Shown piece after piece: positions 1-9,431 of a DNA stretch of 64,000 nt. A program made the position numbers and the translations under genes. This DNA is from Commensalibacter melissae (GTDB lineage: Bacteria; Pseudomonadota; Alphaproteobacteria; Acetobacterales; Acetobacteraceae): NCBI RefSeq assembly GCF_003691365.1, contig NZ_CP033087.1, positions 1,316,501 to 1,380,500 of the forward strand, written 5' to 3'. The notes beneath the pieces are model-generated. The model searched no databases, had not been told where the DNA came from, and was given only the letters and a program-made list of their open reading frames with translations. Every line of letters begins with the position of its first letter. The stretch's first letter is position 1.

Positions 1-1028
1 CACAACGAAATTGTGATAACCAGATTGAAGACAGTGTCGTTGATGCGCTGGTTACCGCTGTTACCAATAATTATCAAAATCTGTCACACCGCTACTATCT
101 TTTAAAAGCAAAATGGCTGGGTGTGGACAAATTACATCATTGGGATCGTAATGCTCCCTTACCGGAAGATCATGATCAACCTATACACTGGAGAGACGCG
201 AAGACAATCGTTTATCAAGCGTATCATGAATTTGATCCTCGGCTGGGCAAAATGATTGATCAGTTTTTACATAGTCCATGGATTGATGCCACACTACGTA
301 CCGGGAAATCCTCTGGTGCCTTTGCCCATCCCACTGTTCCATCGGTTCATCCCTATATTCTTCTTAATTACCATGGTCGCAGCCGAGATGTCATGACATT
401 GGCCCATGAGCTGGGGCACGGGATTCACCAGATTCTTGCTGCAAAACAGGGATATATTCTATCTGATACACCGCTGACCCTTGCTGAAACAGCCAGTGTA
501 TTCGGAGAAATGCTGACTTTCCAGAGCCTTTTAAAAAACCAAACAGATCCCAGACATCGTCATATTCTCTTAAGCCGTAAAGTTGAGGATATGTTAAACA
601 CAGTAGTAAGACAAATTGCATTTTATCAATTTGAACGCAAGGTTCACGAAGCCAGACATGAGAACGAGCTTTTACCTGAACAAATTGGTCAGTTCTGGCT
701 TGAAACGCAACAAAAAAGCCTTGGTCCAGCTTTTGAATTTACACCAGACTATAATACATATTGGACATATATACCGCATTTCATCCATACACCTTTTTAT
801 GTTTATGCCTATGCGTTTGGTGATTGTTTGGTTAATGCACTCTATAATGTCTATCAGGAAGGGTTTCCCGACTTCCAGGACCTTTATATTGAAATGCTGA
901 AGGCGGGTGGAACAAAAAGTCATAAAGAACTTTTGGCGCCTTTTGGATTGGATGCCTCTGATCCAGCCTTTTGGCAAAAAGGATTAAATGTAATCAATGA
1001 TTTCATAGATGAACTGGAACAAATTTAG
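1..1028 (+). CDS. M3-family zinc oligopeptidase (PepF-type), 3' part
   Basis: This is the C-terminal part of an M3 metallopeptidase, a mostly cytoplasmic enzyme that degrades short peptides. The frame is open back to base 3 without a stop, so the gene begins before the window; the GTG at 123 is only an internal codon. The zinc site HELGH lies near bases 405-419, and the downstream glutamate ligand is in LAETASVFGEM near base 486. These features and the conserved C-terminal helical region match the oligoendopeptidase F branch. Its TAG stop is directly followed by the ATG of the next gene, so the two are probably translationally coupled. Family assignment is firm; substrate range cannot be read from sequence. 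Confidence 0.93.
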   Translation, partial: QRNCDNQIEDSVVDALVTAVTNNYQNLSHRYYLLKAKWLGVDKLHHWDRNAPLPEDHDQPIHWRDAKTIVYQAYHEFDPRLGKMIDQFLHSPWIDATLRTGKSSGAFAHPTVPSVHPYILLNYHGRSRDVMTLAHELGHGIHQILAAKQGYILSDTPLTLAETASVFGEMLTFQSLLKNQTDPRHRHILLSRKVEDMLNTVVRQIAFYQFERKVHEARHENELLPEQIGQFWLETQQKSLGPAFEFTPDYNTYWTYIPHFIHTPFYVYAYAFGDCLVNALYNVYQEGFPDFQDLYIEMLKAGGTKSHKELLAPFGLDASDPAFWQKGLNVINDFIDELEQI

Positions 1029-2393
1029 ATGGTGCATAATAACGATAATCTTGATAAAACCAGTTTATTCAGTGGAATGAAACGTATGGTCAATTCTACC
1101 CGGGCGGTGGGGGGAATTGCCGCACGGTTGGCTGGTGAAAAAATGGGAATACCGATTAACAAAGCTTCCCATGCAGAAGAGTTGAAAAACATTCTTGGGA
1201 ATCTCAAAGGCCCCATGATGAAGGTGGCGCAATTAATCAGTACCATTCCCAATATCCTGCCTGATGAATATGCCGATGAATTGGCGCAATTACAATCAAA
1301 TGCCCCTCCGATGGGATGGTCTTTCGTCCGTCGTCGCATGAGGGGAGAATTAGGTCCGAACTGGGAAACCGCTTTTGACGAATTTTCACATGAAGCTGTC
1401 GCCGCAGCCAGTCTTGGTCAAGTCCACAAGGCAAAATTGCACGATGGAAGGGAAGTTGCCTGTAAATTACAATATCCCGACATGATTAGCACTGTTGAAT
1501 CAGACCTCAAGCAACTTCGTCTATTAATTGCTTTATACCATCGATTGGACAATGCAATTAAACAGGATGAGGTTTACAAAGAACTTGTTACACGTTTACA
1601 GGAAGAACTGGATTATAAAAGAGAAGCGGCCAATTTAAGACTTTTCTCCTATATGCTCAAAAATAATGACACAACAGTTATACCAAATGTAATTGAAAAT
1701 CTTTCCACTGAACGTCTTATAACCATGGATTGGATAGAGGGAAAGAATCTAAGATCCCTGATCACACCTGAATTAGATCAGGCTCATAGGAACAATATTG
1801 CCCGCGCACTCTTTAAAGCCTGGTATATTCCTTTTTATCAATATGGTGTCATTCATGGTGACCCGCATATGGGAAATTTTCTTATCAATCATCAAAATCA
1901 ACTGTGTCTTCTTGATTTCGGTTCGATACGAATTTTTCAGGGTAAATTTGTCAAGGGTGTTATTGATCTTTGCCATGCCGTAGAAACTAACAATGAAGAA
2001 TTAGCCTATCAGGCCTATACCTCATGGGGATTTAAAAACATTTCCAAAGAGACAATGACTGTTCTAAATGAATGGGCAAGTTTTCTCTATGCCCCCCTTA
2101 CCCAGGATAAAGACCGTTATATACAAGATGATACAGATCCGGATTTGGGACGTAAATTGGCCAATAAAGTACATAAAGGGCTTCAACAGGCTGGGGGAGT
2201 GACACCACCACGAGAATTTGTTCTGGTTGATCGTTCTGCGATAGGACTTGGAAGTTTATTTACAAGATTAAATGCAAAATTAAACTGGCATCAATTATTT
2301 CAGGAAATCATTGCAGATTTTGATGTTGACAAACTGGATCAGGAACAGGAAAAGGCAATAGAATTGGCCCATGTTCCTCCCCCTTTGGAATAG
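1029..2393 (+). CDS. ABC1/AarF-family atypical kinase (UbiB/COQ8-like)
   Basis: A 454-residue ABC1 (ADCK/UbiB) family protein, an atypical kinase or ATPase family tied to ubiquinone synthesis and lipid handling. Seen in the sequence: a KxxQ element (KVAQ, residues 65-68) in the N-terminal family-specific helix, the alanine-rich nucleotide loop AAASLGQ (about 125-131), the catalytic loop HGDPHMGN (about 275) and the metal-binding LLDFG (about 295). It lacks the C-terminal membrane segments of E. coli UbiB and resembles the soluble alphaproteobacterial ABC1 group. It starts at the base after the upstream peptidase stop. A hairpin follows it at 2402-2442. Family is sure, but whether it acts in ubiquinone biosynthesis is inference. 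Confidence 0.9.
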   Translation: MVHNNDNLDKTSLFSGMKRMVNSTRAVGGIAARLAGEKMGIPINKASHAEELKNILGNLKGPMMKVAQLISTIPNILPDEYADELAQLQSNAPPMGWSFVRRRMRGELGPNWETAFDEFSHEAVAAASLGQVHKAKLHDGREVACKLQYPDMISTVESDLKQLRLLIALYHRLDNAIKQDEVYKELVTRLQEELDYKREAANLRLFSYMLKNNDTTVIPNVIENLSTERLITMDWIEGKNLRSLITPELDQAHRNNIARALFKAWYIPFYQYGVIHGDPHMGNFLINHQNQLCLLDFGSIRIFQGKFVKGVIDLCHAVETNNEELAYQAYTSWGFKNISKETMTVLNEWASFLYAPLTQDKDRYIQDDTDPDLGRKLANKVHKGLQQAGGVTPPREFVLVDRSAIGLGSLFTRLNAKLNWHQLFQEIIADFDVDKLDQEQEKAIELAHVPPPLE

Positions 2394-2401
2394 AATAACG
2401 G

Positions 2402-2442
2402 CTACAGTGATTTAGTATGGAAAATTTGCTAGATCACTGTAG
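2402..2442. terminator. Hairpin between convergent genes
   Basis: A perfect 10-bp inverted repeat (CTACAGTGAT at 2402-2411, ATCACTGTAG at 2433-2442) with a 21-base loop lies between the convergent ABC1 kinase and xylulokinase genes. Neither side has a long U tract, so it is a probable 3'-end stabilising or bidirectional termination structure rather than a textbook terminator. Confidence 0.5.
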
Positions 2443-2462
2443 ATATCAGGCAGTTAAAAGAT

Positions 2463-3917
2463 TTAATACAAACCTTTAACTGCATGATATAATTTTTTGA
2501 ATTTTTGATATTTTTCTTGATATTGCGCACTGACAGATTGATTGGGAACATAGGTTGCCTGTATGGAAGGTTCTGGCAATAAATCTCCAAATGCTACATT
2601 TGGATGACAATTCAACATTGCCAATCTTGCGGCACCCAATGCTGGTCCCACATCTCCACCTTCACGATATTGCAACGTTTCTCCTGTAATATCAGCCAGC
2701 AATTGACGCCAAAAAGAGCTTCTTGCCCCTCCGCCAATCAAACTGATATGGTCTGGCCTTAAACCCGTGGCATGTAAAACTTCCATACCCTCCGCCAATC
2801 CAAAACTTACCCCCTCTATTACTGCCTTGGCTATATCCTTCCGATCATGTTGATGGGTTAAGCCAAACAACATTCCATTTGCCTGGGGATTATTATGAGG
2901 CGTTCGCTCACCCGAAAGATAGGGAAGAAAAATAACGGATGATGGAATTGAAGAGGCCTGTCCTGCCATTTCCAACAATTTAGGCACTGTCTGAATTCCC
3001 ATAATCCGAGCAGCCCAATCCAAACAGGAAGCAGCACTCAGCATAACAGACATTAGATGCCAGGTGTTCGGCAATGCATGACAGAAACTGTGAACAGCCT
3101 GTTTACAATTATTCAAAAACCCATCACTTGCTACAAAATATACCCCGGATGTTCCCAAAGAAAGCATAGCCTGACTTTTTCGCCAGATACCAACCCCAAT
3201 TGCTCCAACGGCATTATCACCACCACCGGCAATAACCGAAGCTTTTGAAGTCATTCCCCATCGTTGCGCTAATTCAGGTTTAACCGTTCCGGTTGCCTGA
3301 TTGCCTTCAAACAATTGAGGCATATTTTTTCGCGTCAACCCACATGCCTTTAATAAATCATCATTCCATTGACGATTTTTGACATCAAGCCACATAGTTC
3401 CAGATGCATCAGACATATCAGATGCATAAATTCCCGTTATCAACCAGCGAAGATAATCCTTGGGTAATAGGACTTTATCAATTTGTTGATATACTTCCGG
3501 CTCATGTTTGCGAACCCAAGCTATCTTGGGTGCGGTAAAACCAGGCATCAGTATATTGCCTGTTATCTCTCTTGAATTTTGTACATTCTCCTCAATTTCA
3601 TTACACTCCCGATAGCTACGCCCATCATTCCATAAAATAGCAGATCGCAATATTTTACCATTTTTATCCAGCAAAACTGCCCCATGCATTTGACCCGTCA
3701 ACCCTATCGCTTTTACATCTTTCAAGGAATATTGACTCGATAGTGACAAAAAAACCTTGTCTGTCGCCTCCCACCAATCAATTGGATTTTGTTCTGACCA
3801 AAGGGGATGGGGACGATAAACTTTCAGTTTTTCAGTATGGCTGGCGACAATCTGATGGTTATCATTCAATAAAATACCTTTAATACCTGATGTTCCAAGG
3901 TCAATCCCGATATACAT
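2463..3917 (-). CDS. xylB: Xylulokinase (FGGY family)
   Basis: Phosphorylates D-xylulose to xylulose 5-phosphate in the cytoplasm, feeding the pentose phosphate pathway, which is central in Acetobacteraceae. The protein is about 484 residues, the normal FGGY length, with the N-terminal phosphate loop IGIDLGTSGIKG, the substrate region TGQMHGAVLLD, and the second ATPase half including IGGGARSSFWRQLLADITG. I prefer the ATG at 3917 to the one at 3923 because AAAGGA then sits five bases upstream, whereas for 3923 the Shine-Dalgarno would touch the start codon. No xylose isomerase or xylose transporter is adjacent, so its substrate may come from D-arabitol or xylitol oxidation; that is inference. 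Other FGGY kinases are possible but less likely. Confidence 0.88.
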   Translation of the reverse strand: MYIGIDLGTSGIKGILLNDNHQIVASHTEKLKVYRPHPLWSEQNPIDWWEATDKVFLSLSSQYSLKDVKAIGLTGQMHGAVLLDKNGKILRSAILWNDGRSYRECNEIEENVQNSREITGNILMPGFTAPKIAWVRKHEPEVYQQIDKVLLPKDYLRWLITGIYASDMSDASGTMWLDVKNRQWNDDLLKACGLTRKNMPQLFEGNQATGTVKPELAQRWGMTSKASVIAGGGDNAVGAIGVGIWRKSQAMLSLGTSGVYFVASDGFLNNCKQAVHSFCHALPNTWHLMSVMLSAASCLDWAARIMGIQTVPKLLEMAGQASSIPSSVIFLPYLSGERTPHNNPQANGMLFGLTHQHDRKDIAKAVIEGVSFGLAEGMEVLHATGLRPDHISLIGGGARSSFWRQLLADITGETLQYREGGDVGPALGAARLAMLNCHPNVAFGDLLPEPSIQATYVPNQSVSAQYQEKYQKFKKLYHAVKGLY

Positions 3918-3959
3918 AACCATCCTTTATAATGAAATATAATACAAAAATAATATCAC

Positions 3960-5927
3960 TTATTTGACTGTTCCAAGCGTGACGCAGGAATTTGAAAATC
4001 CCTTATTGCAACTTTCATTCAAAAGTTTTTTAGCCTTCCCCTTATTCTTTGGAAAATCCTTACCAGACAGAAAAGCCATTCCAAGATTATACATTGCCTG
4101 GGCATTCCCTTCCTTAACAGAATTTTGCAAATAATATTCTGCCTTGCCAATATCCTTCTTAACATCCTGTCCAGTCAGATATATCTGTCCCAAAAGACGG
4201 GCCGCTTCGGAATTTCCATTACTAGCCAAGATATCAAATAGTTTAATTGCCTCAGATACGTCTTTTTTTGTACCAACCCCCTTATAATACATCTTGGCAA
4301 GAATGAATTGGGAATCTAGATCTCCTGCCGCAGTGCCTTGCATATAATATTGGAAAGCCTGACTGTCATCTTTTTGAACCCCCAATCCATTTTCATAAAG
4401 TTGACCCAGATTATAATAAGCCTTTACTTTTCCCTGTTCAGCCGCCTCCTTAAACCAATAAATGGCCTTGGAGTAGTTCTTGTCAATCTGATCATTATTT
4501 TTATATAATTCTGCCAACACAAACTGGGTTTGTGCATCTCCCTGATTTGCACCCTTTTGATAGTATTGAATAGCCTTATTGATATCCCTTTTCACCCCTT
4601 GACCTGTTTCATACATCAAACCTAGAGTATAGATCGCATGAATATTATTTTGCGCTTCAGCCTTTTCAAACCAGAATTTGGCCTGATCATAATTTTTTTC
4701 TATGAAAAATCCCTGTTCATATAATTTACCCAGATAGAATTGCGCCTGAGCGTTCCCCTGTATTGCAGATTTTTTATACCAATCAACAGCTGCTGACGGG
4801 TCTTTCGGAATTCCGCTGCCTTTTTCATACATAGTGGCCAATTGAAATTGTGCCTTACTATCTCCTGCCTGTGCCGCTTTTTTAAAAAGGTCAAAGGCTT
4901 TCTGAAAATCCTTGTTAACCCCTCTTCCTTCCAGATATAATTCCCCCAGGGCATAAATGGCGTCATTATTTCCGGAATTGACCGCCATGTTGAACCAGTT
5001 CAGTGCCTTGGAATAATCCTGGGAAACAATTTTTCCCTCTTCATACAAAATCGCCAATTTATATTGTGCTTCCGAATATCCTTTTTCAGCAGCCTGCTGC
5101 AATAAAGATAATGCCAATTGCGAATTTGGATTAACCCCTTTACCCACCATATACATCATTGCGAGATTGTATTGAGCTGTCACATTCTTTTTCGAGGCTT
5201 TTTCATACCAATAAAGAGCCTTGGAATATTCTTTATCAACCCCAGTCCCGTTTTCATACATATTGCCAAGTTTATATTGGGCGTCAGCATAACCTTTATA
5301 GGCGGCCTGCTCAAAACATCGTTGAGCCAATTTCGGACTTTTTGTAATATATTTCCCTTCCAGATAAAGATTTCCAAGAAAATACAAGGCATGAATATTT
5401 CCCTGATCAGCAGATTTTTTGATCAGTTCTATACCTTTAGTTACATTTCTATCATTTCCCTCAAGATAAATGATACCCAATTGATACTGCGCATTTGTCT
5501 CCCCCTTGTCTGCAGCGGTTTGATACCAGCGAATTGCACGTGAAAGATCTTTTTTTACCCCCTTGCCATTCTTGTACATATTGCCAAGTACATATTGGGC
5601 CTTTACATATCCGTGACGGGCTGCCTTGCGATATAACTGAATAGCTTTTTGATAATTCTGCTCGGTGTTTTCGCCATATTCATACATCACACCCAGCATA
5701 TATTGAGCCTCGACATTTCCCGCCTCAGCTGATTGCTCAAAATATTCACGTGCTTTTTTATAGTTCTGAGACGTACCCTCACCCTGCATATAAAGATTTG
5801 CACGATTAAATTGTGCCTCAATAAATCCCTGACGAATCGTTTTATAGAAACAAATGCACAAAAACACAAAAATTATGCAAATTACTGCTGCACTTTTACC
5901 GATAAAGGCAATCTTAGATCTGGACAT
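3960..5927 (-). CDS. Membrane-anchored Sel1-repeat protein, 17-18 repeats
   Basis: A 655-residue protein with a short basic N-terminus, one hydrophobic segment (about residues 11-29) and then an almost uninterrupted array of about 17 full Sel1-type (SLR, TPR-like) repeats of 34-36 residues plus a partial one. Repeats follow the pattern AQYxLGxMYExGxGVxKD...KAxxWYxKAA. The hydrophobic segment lacks a clear cleavage site, so the solenoid is probably tethered to the inner membrane and faces the periplasm. Sel1 solenoids are protein-protein scaffolds; no enzymatic domain is present. A shorter paralogue lies just upstream on the same strand, 152 bases away. Partners and function are unknown. Confidence 0.9.
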   Translation of the reverse strand: MSRSKIAFIGKSAAVICIIFVFLCICFYKTIRQGFIEAQFNRANLYMQGEGTSQNYKKAREYFEQSAEAGNVEAQYMLGVMYEYGENTEQNYQKAIQLYRKAARHGYVKAQYVLGNMYKNGKGVKKDLSRAIRWYQTAADKGETNAQYQLGIIYLEGNDRNVTKGIELIKKSADQGNIHALYFLGNLYLEGKYITKSPKLAQRCFEQAAYKGYADAQYKLGNMYENGTGVDKEYSKALYWYEKASKKNVTAQYNLAMMYMVGKGVNPNSQLALSLLQQAAEKGYSEAQYKLAILYEEGKIVSQDYSKALNWFNMAVNSGNNDAIYALGELYLEGRGVNKDFQKAFDLFKKAAQAGDSKAQFQLATMYEKGSGIPKDPSAAVDWYKKSAIQGNAQAQFYLGKLYEQGFFIEKNYDQAKFWFEKAEAQNNIHAIYTLGLMYETGQGVKRDINKAIQYYQKGANQGDAQTQFVLAELYKNNDQIDKNYSKAIYWFKEAAEQGKVKAYYNLGQLYENGLGVQKDDSQAFQYYMQGTAAGDLDSQFILAKMYYKGVGTKKDVSEAIKLFDILASNGNSEAARLLGQIYLTGQDVKKDIGKAEYYLQNSVKEGNAQAMYNLGMAFLSGKDFPKNKGKAKKLLNESCNKGFSNSCVTLGTVK

Positions 5928-6079
5928 AAACCCAACAATAACAAAAAAGAAAATGAATTAAGGCTGAATTATAAAGAATTTAATCGATAAAATAAACTTA
6001 ACAAATCAATTTATTAAAGGCTCGGATTCCGCTTTATCTCATCTTGAAACCTGATAATGAAATATACCAGTTACAGATA

Positions 6080-7378
6080 TCATGTTTCGCTTAATCGAAT
6101 TAGCTCCATCCCTTTTTGATGATCGTGAGGTATTCCTCTTCCCTCTAGATACATTTTTCCAAGGATTAACTGTGATTTTTTATGATTATGATCGGCAGCT
6201 TTTTGAAACCATGCCGCAGCCTTATGATTATCCTGGATAACACCATCTCCCTTATAATACATGACCCCCAAATTAAATTGAGCCAAAACATAACCTTGTT
6301 CCGCAGCTTTTTTAAAATAATCATAGGCCTTTTGAAGATTTATTCTTGATGTCTTTCCAGTTAAATAAAGATATCCCAAATTATATTGAGCATTCATATC
6401 ATTTTGATCGGCTGCCTGTTCATACCAATACACGGCTTTGTCAATATTCTGGAGGACACCCTTACCCTCCTCATACATTTGTCCAAGCATGAATTGCGCC
6501 TTGACGTAACCCTGCATCGCGGCCTTGTTATAAAAGCTGAAAGCCCTCTTATAATCTAATTCGACCGTATTTCCAGTAAAGTACAGATTGGCTACAAAAT
6601 ATTGTGCCTCAACGTCATCCTGATAGGCGGCTTTCTCAAAATATCCTCTGGCTTTATTAGTATTTTTTTCTCCACCTTCACCATTCCAATACATCAAAGC
6701 TAGATTATATTCCGCTTTACGATCTCCCTGATTAGCAGACAGTTCAAAATATTCACGTGCTTTTTCAAGATCCCTCGAAACACCTTGACCATTCATATAG
6801 ATGAACGCCAGATTAGTTTTTGCCTCCATATTACCCTTTTGGGCGGCCTGTTCGAAATAAACTCTTGCTTTACTATAATCCTTATCAACACCCTTACCAT
6901 CAAGATAGATTAAACCTAGATTGAATAAAGCCTCACCCTCACCCTGACGAGCGGCCATTAAAAAATATTCATTGGCCTTTTGATAATTTTGCTCGACAAT
7001 TTGGGCATCCATATAAATCTGCCCCAGTATCATCATTGCCTTTGTATTACCTTTTTGGGCCGCGTTTTCAAACAATTCAAAAGCTTTTTCAATGTCAGCT
7101 TTAACACCCAAACCCTCGTAATAAATTATAGCCTTATACAAAATACCTTGCGCATATCCCGATGCAGCAGCTTTTTCAAAATATTCCAAGGCTTGTTTGT
7201 AATTTTGTGAAACACCATCCCCGTTAAAATACATTAAACCTATATCAACAGGATTGTTTCGTATTGCAGGTGAAGTTTCAGTTTGTATCCGATGATTTTT
7301 TTTATTATTGGATTTATTGATTATATAAAATAATGCAATGAAACCTGTACATAAAAGAATAATTATAAAAAAAATCAT
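6080..7378 (-). CDS. Membrane-anchored Sel1-repeat protein, 11 repeats
   Basis: A 432-residue paralogue of the neighbouring Sel1 protein. Residues 1-20 form a very hydrophobic membrane anchor, followed by a polar lysine/asparagine-rich linker and 11 Sel1 repeats of about 36 residues (for example AQFMLGQMYEEGKGVLQNIDK). Architecture is the same as that of the 655-residue neighbour with fewer repeats, consistent with tandem duplication followed by repeat gain or loss. The two share orientation and could be cotranscribed, although 152 AT-rich bases separate them. Sel1 families act as scaffolds in signalling, envelope and host-interaction settings; no specific role can be read here. Confidence 0.9.
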   Translation of the reverse strand: MIFFIIILLCTGFIALFYIINKSNNKKNHRIQTETSPAIRNNPVDIGLMYFNGDGVSQNYKQALEYFEKAAASGYAQGILYKAIIYYEGLGVKADIEKAFELFENAAQKGNTKAMMILGQIYMDAQIVEQNYQKANEYFLMAARQGEGEALFNLGLIYLDGKGVDKDYSKARVYFEQAAQKGNMEAKTNLAFIYMNGQGVSRDLEKAREYFELSANQGDRKAEYNLALMYWNGEGGEKNTNKARGYFEKAAYQDDVEAQYFVANLYFTGNTVELDYKRAFSFYNKAAMQGYVKAQFMLGQMYEEGKGVLQNIDKAVYWYEQAADQNDMNAQYNLGYLYLTGKTSRINLQKAYDYFKKAAEQGYVLAQFNLGVMYYKGDGVIQDNHKAAAWFQKAADHNHKKSQLILGKMYLEGRGIPHDHQKGMELIRLSET

Positions 7379-7569
7379 ATGAACCCTATCGATTCAAATT
7401 GAATGTTTAGATCCAAAATAATTCTGAAAACGAAGATAATCAATAGTAAAATTAGTTATTTATAATTCGAAAATACTTGTTCACACTAAATTAATACTTG
7501 CCTCTTATTCAGTAACAACTTTATATTTCCTATGAATCATCCAATTTGAATTTTTAAGAAAATTTGATC

Positions 7570-8013
7570 ATGAAAAATATTAAACCAATTTCTCTTGAAG
7601 ATTGTCTTCCTCTCAGACAGAAAGTCTTATGGCCTTCATTAACAATGGAGGAATGTATTGACCCAGAAGATCAATATTCAAAACATGTTGGATATATTCT
7701 TGATAACCAGGTTGTCAGCTGTTTTTCCATTTATCCAAAATTGCAAAACAATTACCAAATTCGTAAATTTGCAACTTCCCCCTCTTTTCAAAGAAAAGGT
7801 ATTGGGACAAAACTTTTCACAACTGTTCTTAATGATCTGAAACAAAAGAAAATTGAATTTGTGACGCTGAATGCAAGAATAACCGCGGTTGAATTTTATA
7901 AAAAATTTGATTTTTATTTGTCCGGAAAAAAATTCATTAAAAAAAATATACCATTTATTCCAATGCAAATCGCATTGAAAGATTTTAATTTTAAATATAA
8001 TTCAATTGAATAA
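7570..8013 (+). CDS. GNAT-family N-acetyltransferase
   Basis: A small single-domain (147-residue) Gcn5-related acetyltransferase. The acetyl-CoA binding motif A is clear: RKFATSPSFQRKGIGTKLF, with the Q/R-x-x-G-x-G/A signature, preceded by the beta strand covering VVSCFSIYPKL. Motif B, about VTLNARITAVEFYKKFDF, follows the usual pattern of a final helix entering a strand. The acceptor substrate is not predictable. I place the start at the ATG at 7570; a TTG two codons earlier is less likely. It stands alone, convergent with the tRNA-Ser gene. Confidence 0.82.
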   Translation: MKNIKPISLEDCLPLRQKVLWPSLTMEECIDPEDQYSKHVGYILDNQVVSCFSIYPKLQNNYQIRKFATSPSFQRKGIGTKLFTTVLNDLKQKKIEFVTLNARITAVEFYKKFDFYLSGKKFIKKNIPFIPMQIALKDFNFKYNSIE

Positions 8014-8057
8014 TTATTCTAAAGATATGCAACTATACAGGATAAAAATTTATTGAA

Positions 8058-8148
8058 TGGCGGAGAAGGTGGGATTCGAACCCACGGTACGCTATTCACG
8101 CACGGCGGTTTTCAAGACCGCTGCCTTAAACCACTCGGCCACCTCTCC
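8058..8148 (-). tRNA. tRNA-Ser (anticodon UGA)
   Basis: The minus strand folds as a class II tRNA of about 91 nt including an encoded CCA (8058-8060). The acceptor stem GGAGAGG pairs near the 3' end, the anticodon stem GCGGT/ACCGC surrounds loop CTTGAAA giving anticodon TGA, a long variable arm follows, and the T arm carries GGTTCGAATCC. It decodes UCN serine codons by wobble uridine. Such UNN-anticodon tRNAs are substrates of the trhP product encoded elsewhere in this window. Confidence 0.96.
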
Positions 8149-8163
8149 GACTTATGAAAACTT

Positions 8164-8191
8164 CATATATGATTTAACGTGGATTTGGCAA
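8164..8191 (-). promoter_or_regulatory. Candidate promoter of tRNA-Ser
   Basis: On the minus strand a -35-like TTGCCA (8186-8191) is followed after 16 bases by TATATG (8164-8169), placing a start about 7-10 bases before the mature tRNA 5' end at 8148. Sequence match only. Confidence 0.4.
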
Positions 8192-8333
8192 GCATTTTTT
8201 TTACTTTTATTAATAAAACTGATTTTAAAAATGAAATATCATTATAAGATTAATTTGTTTAGATTAATAATAAAATAAAACATTAAATCGTCAAATCTTT
8301 GATAGAGTGACAAACATATCAGGTATTTCTTGA

Positions 8334-9308
8334 TTATGTCTTATAAACCTTCTTTTTATCGGATATTTTATTACAATATTGGGCAATGATCGCAATTACA
8401 AATAGCTGAATTTGATGAAAAATCATTAAAGGCAATATTATCATTCCCACCATTAAGGGAGGCAATAACACGTTTGCAATTGGAACCCCGGAAGCTAGAG
8501 ATTTTTTTGATCCACAAAATACAATGCTGATTTGGTCCTGCCAACAAAATTTAAAAAGTTTCGATAGCAAAAAAGAAATTATTAAAATTGAATCTAGTAA
8601 AACCACGTCAATTAAAATCAGTTTCATAAACTGATACAAGGATAATTTGTACCATAAACCTATATTCACTGCCTGACTAAAAGCTGTATAAACAACAATC
8701 AGGATTGACCCACGATCAGAACAGGATAAAAGACGGGAATTTTTTAATGCCCATTCCCTTATCCACGGCTGCAGGATCTGTCCCATGATAAAGGGTAATA
8801 ACAATTGGTAAACTATGTTAAGATTATCTCTTGAAAAAATAGCCTGATGATGATTTGAAAATATTGATCCAACCAAAAAAGGAGTTATGAAAATTCCCAG
8901 AATATTTGAGGCAGTAGCTGAACATATTGCAGCTGGCACATTTCCTTTTGCGATTGATGTAAATGCAATTGACGATTGTACTGTAGATGGTAAACAGCAT
9001 AAAAAAAGAATGCCCATCCATAAGTCAGGCAATAACATTTTTGGGAATAAATAATGCAAGCCTAATCCCAGTATAGGAAAAATGACAAACGTACATGCAA
9101 AAATTAGTAAATGTAATCTCCAGTGAAAAATACCCTCAATCACTGCTTGACGAGATAACCTTGCACCTTGCAAAAAAAACATAAGAGCAATGGCTATTAC
9201 AGCCAAATTGTTAAAAAAAAGAACACCCGAACCGTGACATGGAAAAAAGCTTGCTATTGCAACGGTCATTAATAGTAAAATTAAAAACGGGTCCAGATAT
9301 TTCGGCAT
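8334..9308 (-). CDS. Bile acid:sodium symporter (BASS/SBF-like) family transporter
   Basis: A 324-residue polytopic membrane protein with about nine or ten hydrophobic segments over nearly its whole length. It matches the SBF-like (YfeH-type) branch: N-terminal LALMFFLQGARLS-like segment, the conserved LCCLPSTVQSSIAFTSIAKGN region (about residues 105-125) followed by the short AAICSATASNILGI helix, and a C-terminal CGSKKSLASGVP motif. Members move organic anions or small acids across the inner membrane; the substrate here is unknown. It is transcribed alone and divergently from the next exported protein gene. The Acetobacteraceae commonly carry this type as a single gene. Family confidence is high, function low. 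Confidence 0.85.
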   Translation of the reverse strand: MPKYLDPFLILLLMTVAIASFFPCHGSGVLFFNNLAVIAIALMFFLQGARLSRQAVIEGIFHWRLHLLIFACTFVIFPILGLGLHYLFPKMLLPDLWMGILFLCCLPSTVQSSIAFTSIAKGNVPAAICSATASNILGIFITPFLVGSIFSNHHQAIFSRDNLNIVYQLLLPFIMGQILQPWIREWALKNSRLLSCSDRGSILIVVYTAFSQAVNIGLWYKLSLYQFMKLILIDVVLLDSILIISFLLSKLFKFCWQDQISIVFCGSKKSLASGVPIANVLLPPLMVGMIILPLMIFHQIQLFVIAIIAQYCNKISDKKKVYKT

Positions 9309-9431
9309 TGAAAATCCTTAATCTTTTAGTTTTGATCCAAATCATTATCCAACTATTATAATTTTCAATCTTTTGTAAATAACCCTTTAATATCTTTCTT
9401 AATATCGATATAGTTTAATTCTTTTTTGAAA

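Noticed and set aside
3960-7378. Regular ~108-bp periodicity resembling a tandem DNA repeat or CRISPR-like array
   Set aside because: The period is the codon footprint of 36-residue Sel1 repeats; the DNA units are diverged and coding, with no spacers.
8057-8278. Open frame on the plus strand reading MAEKVGFEPTVRY...
   Set aside because: It runs over the complement of tRNA-Ser; this peptide is a well-known false ORF from tRNA-Ser genes.
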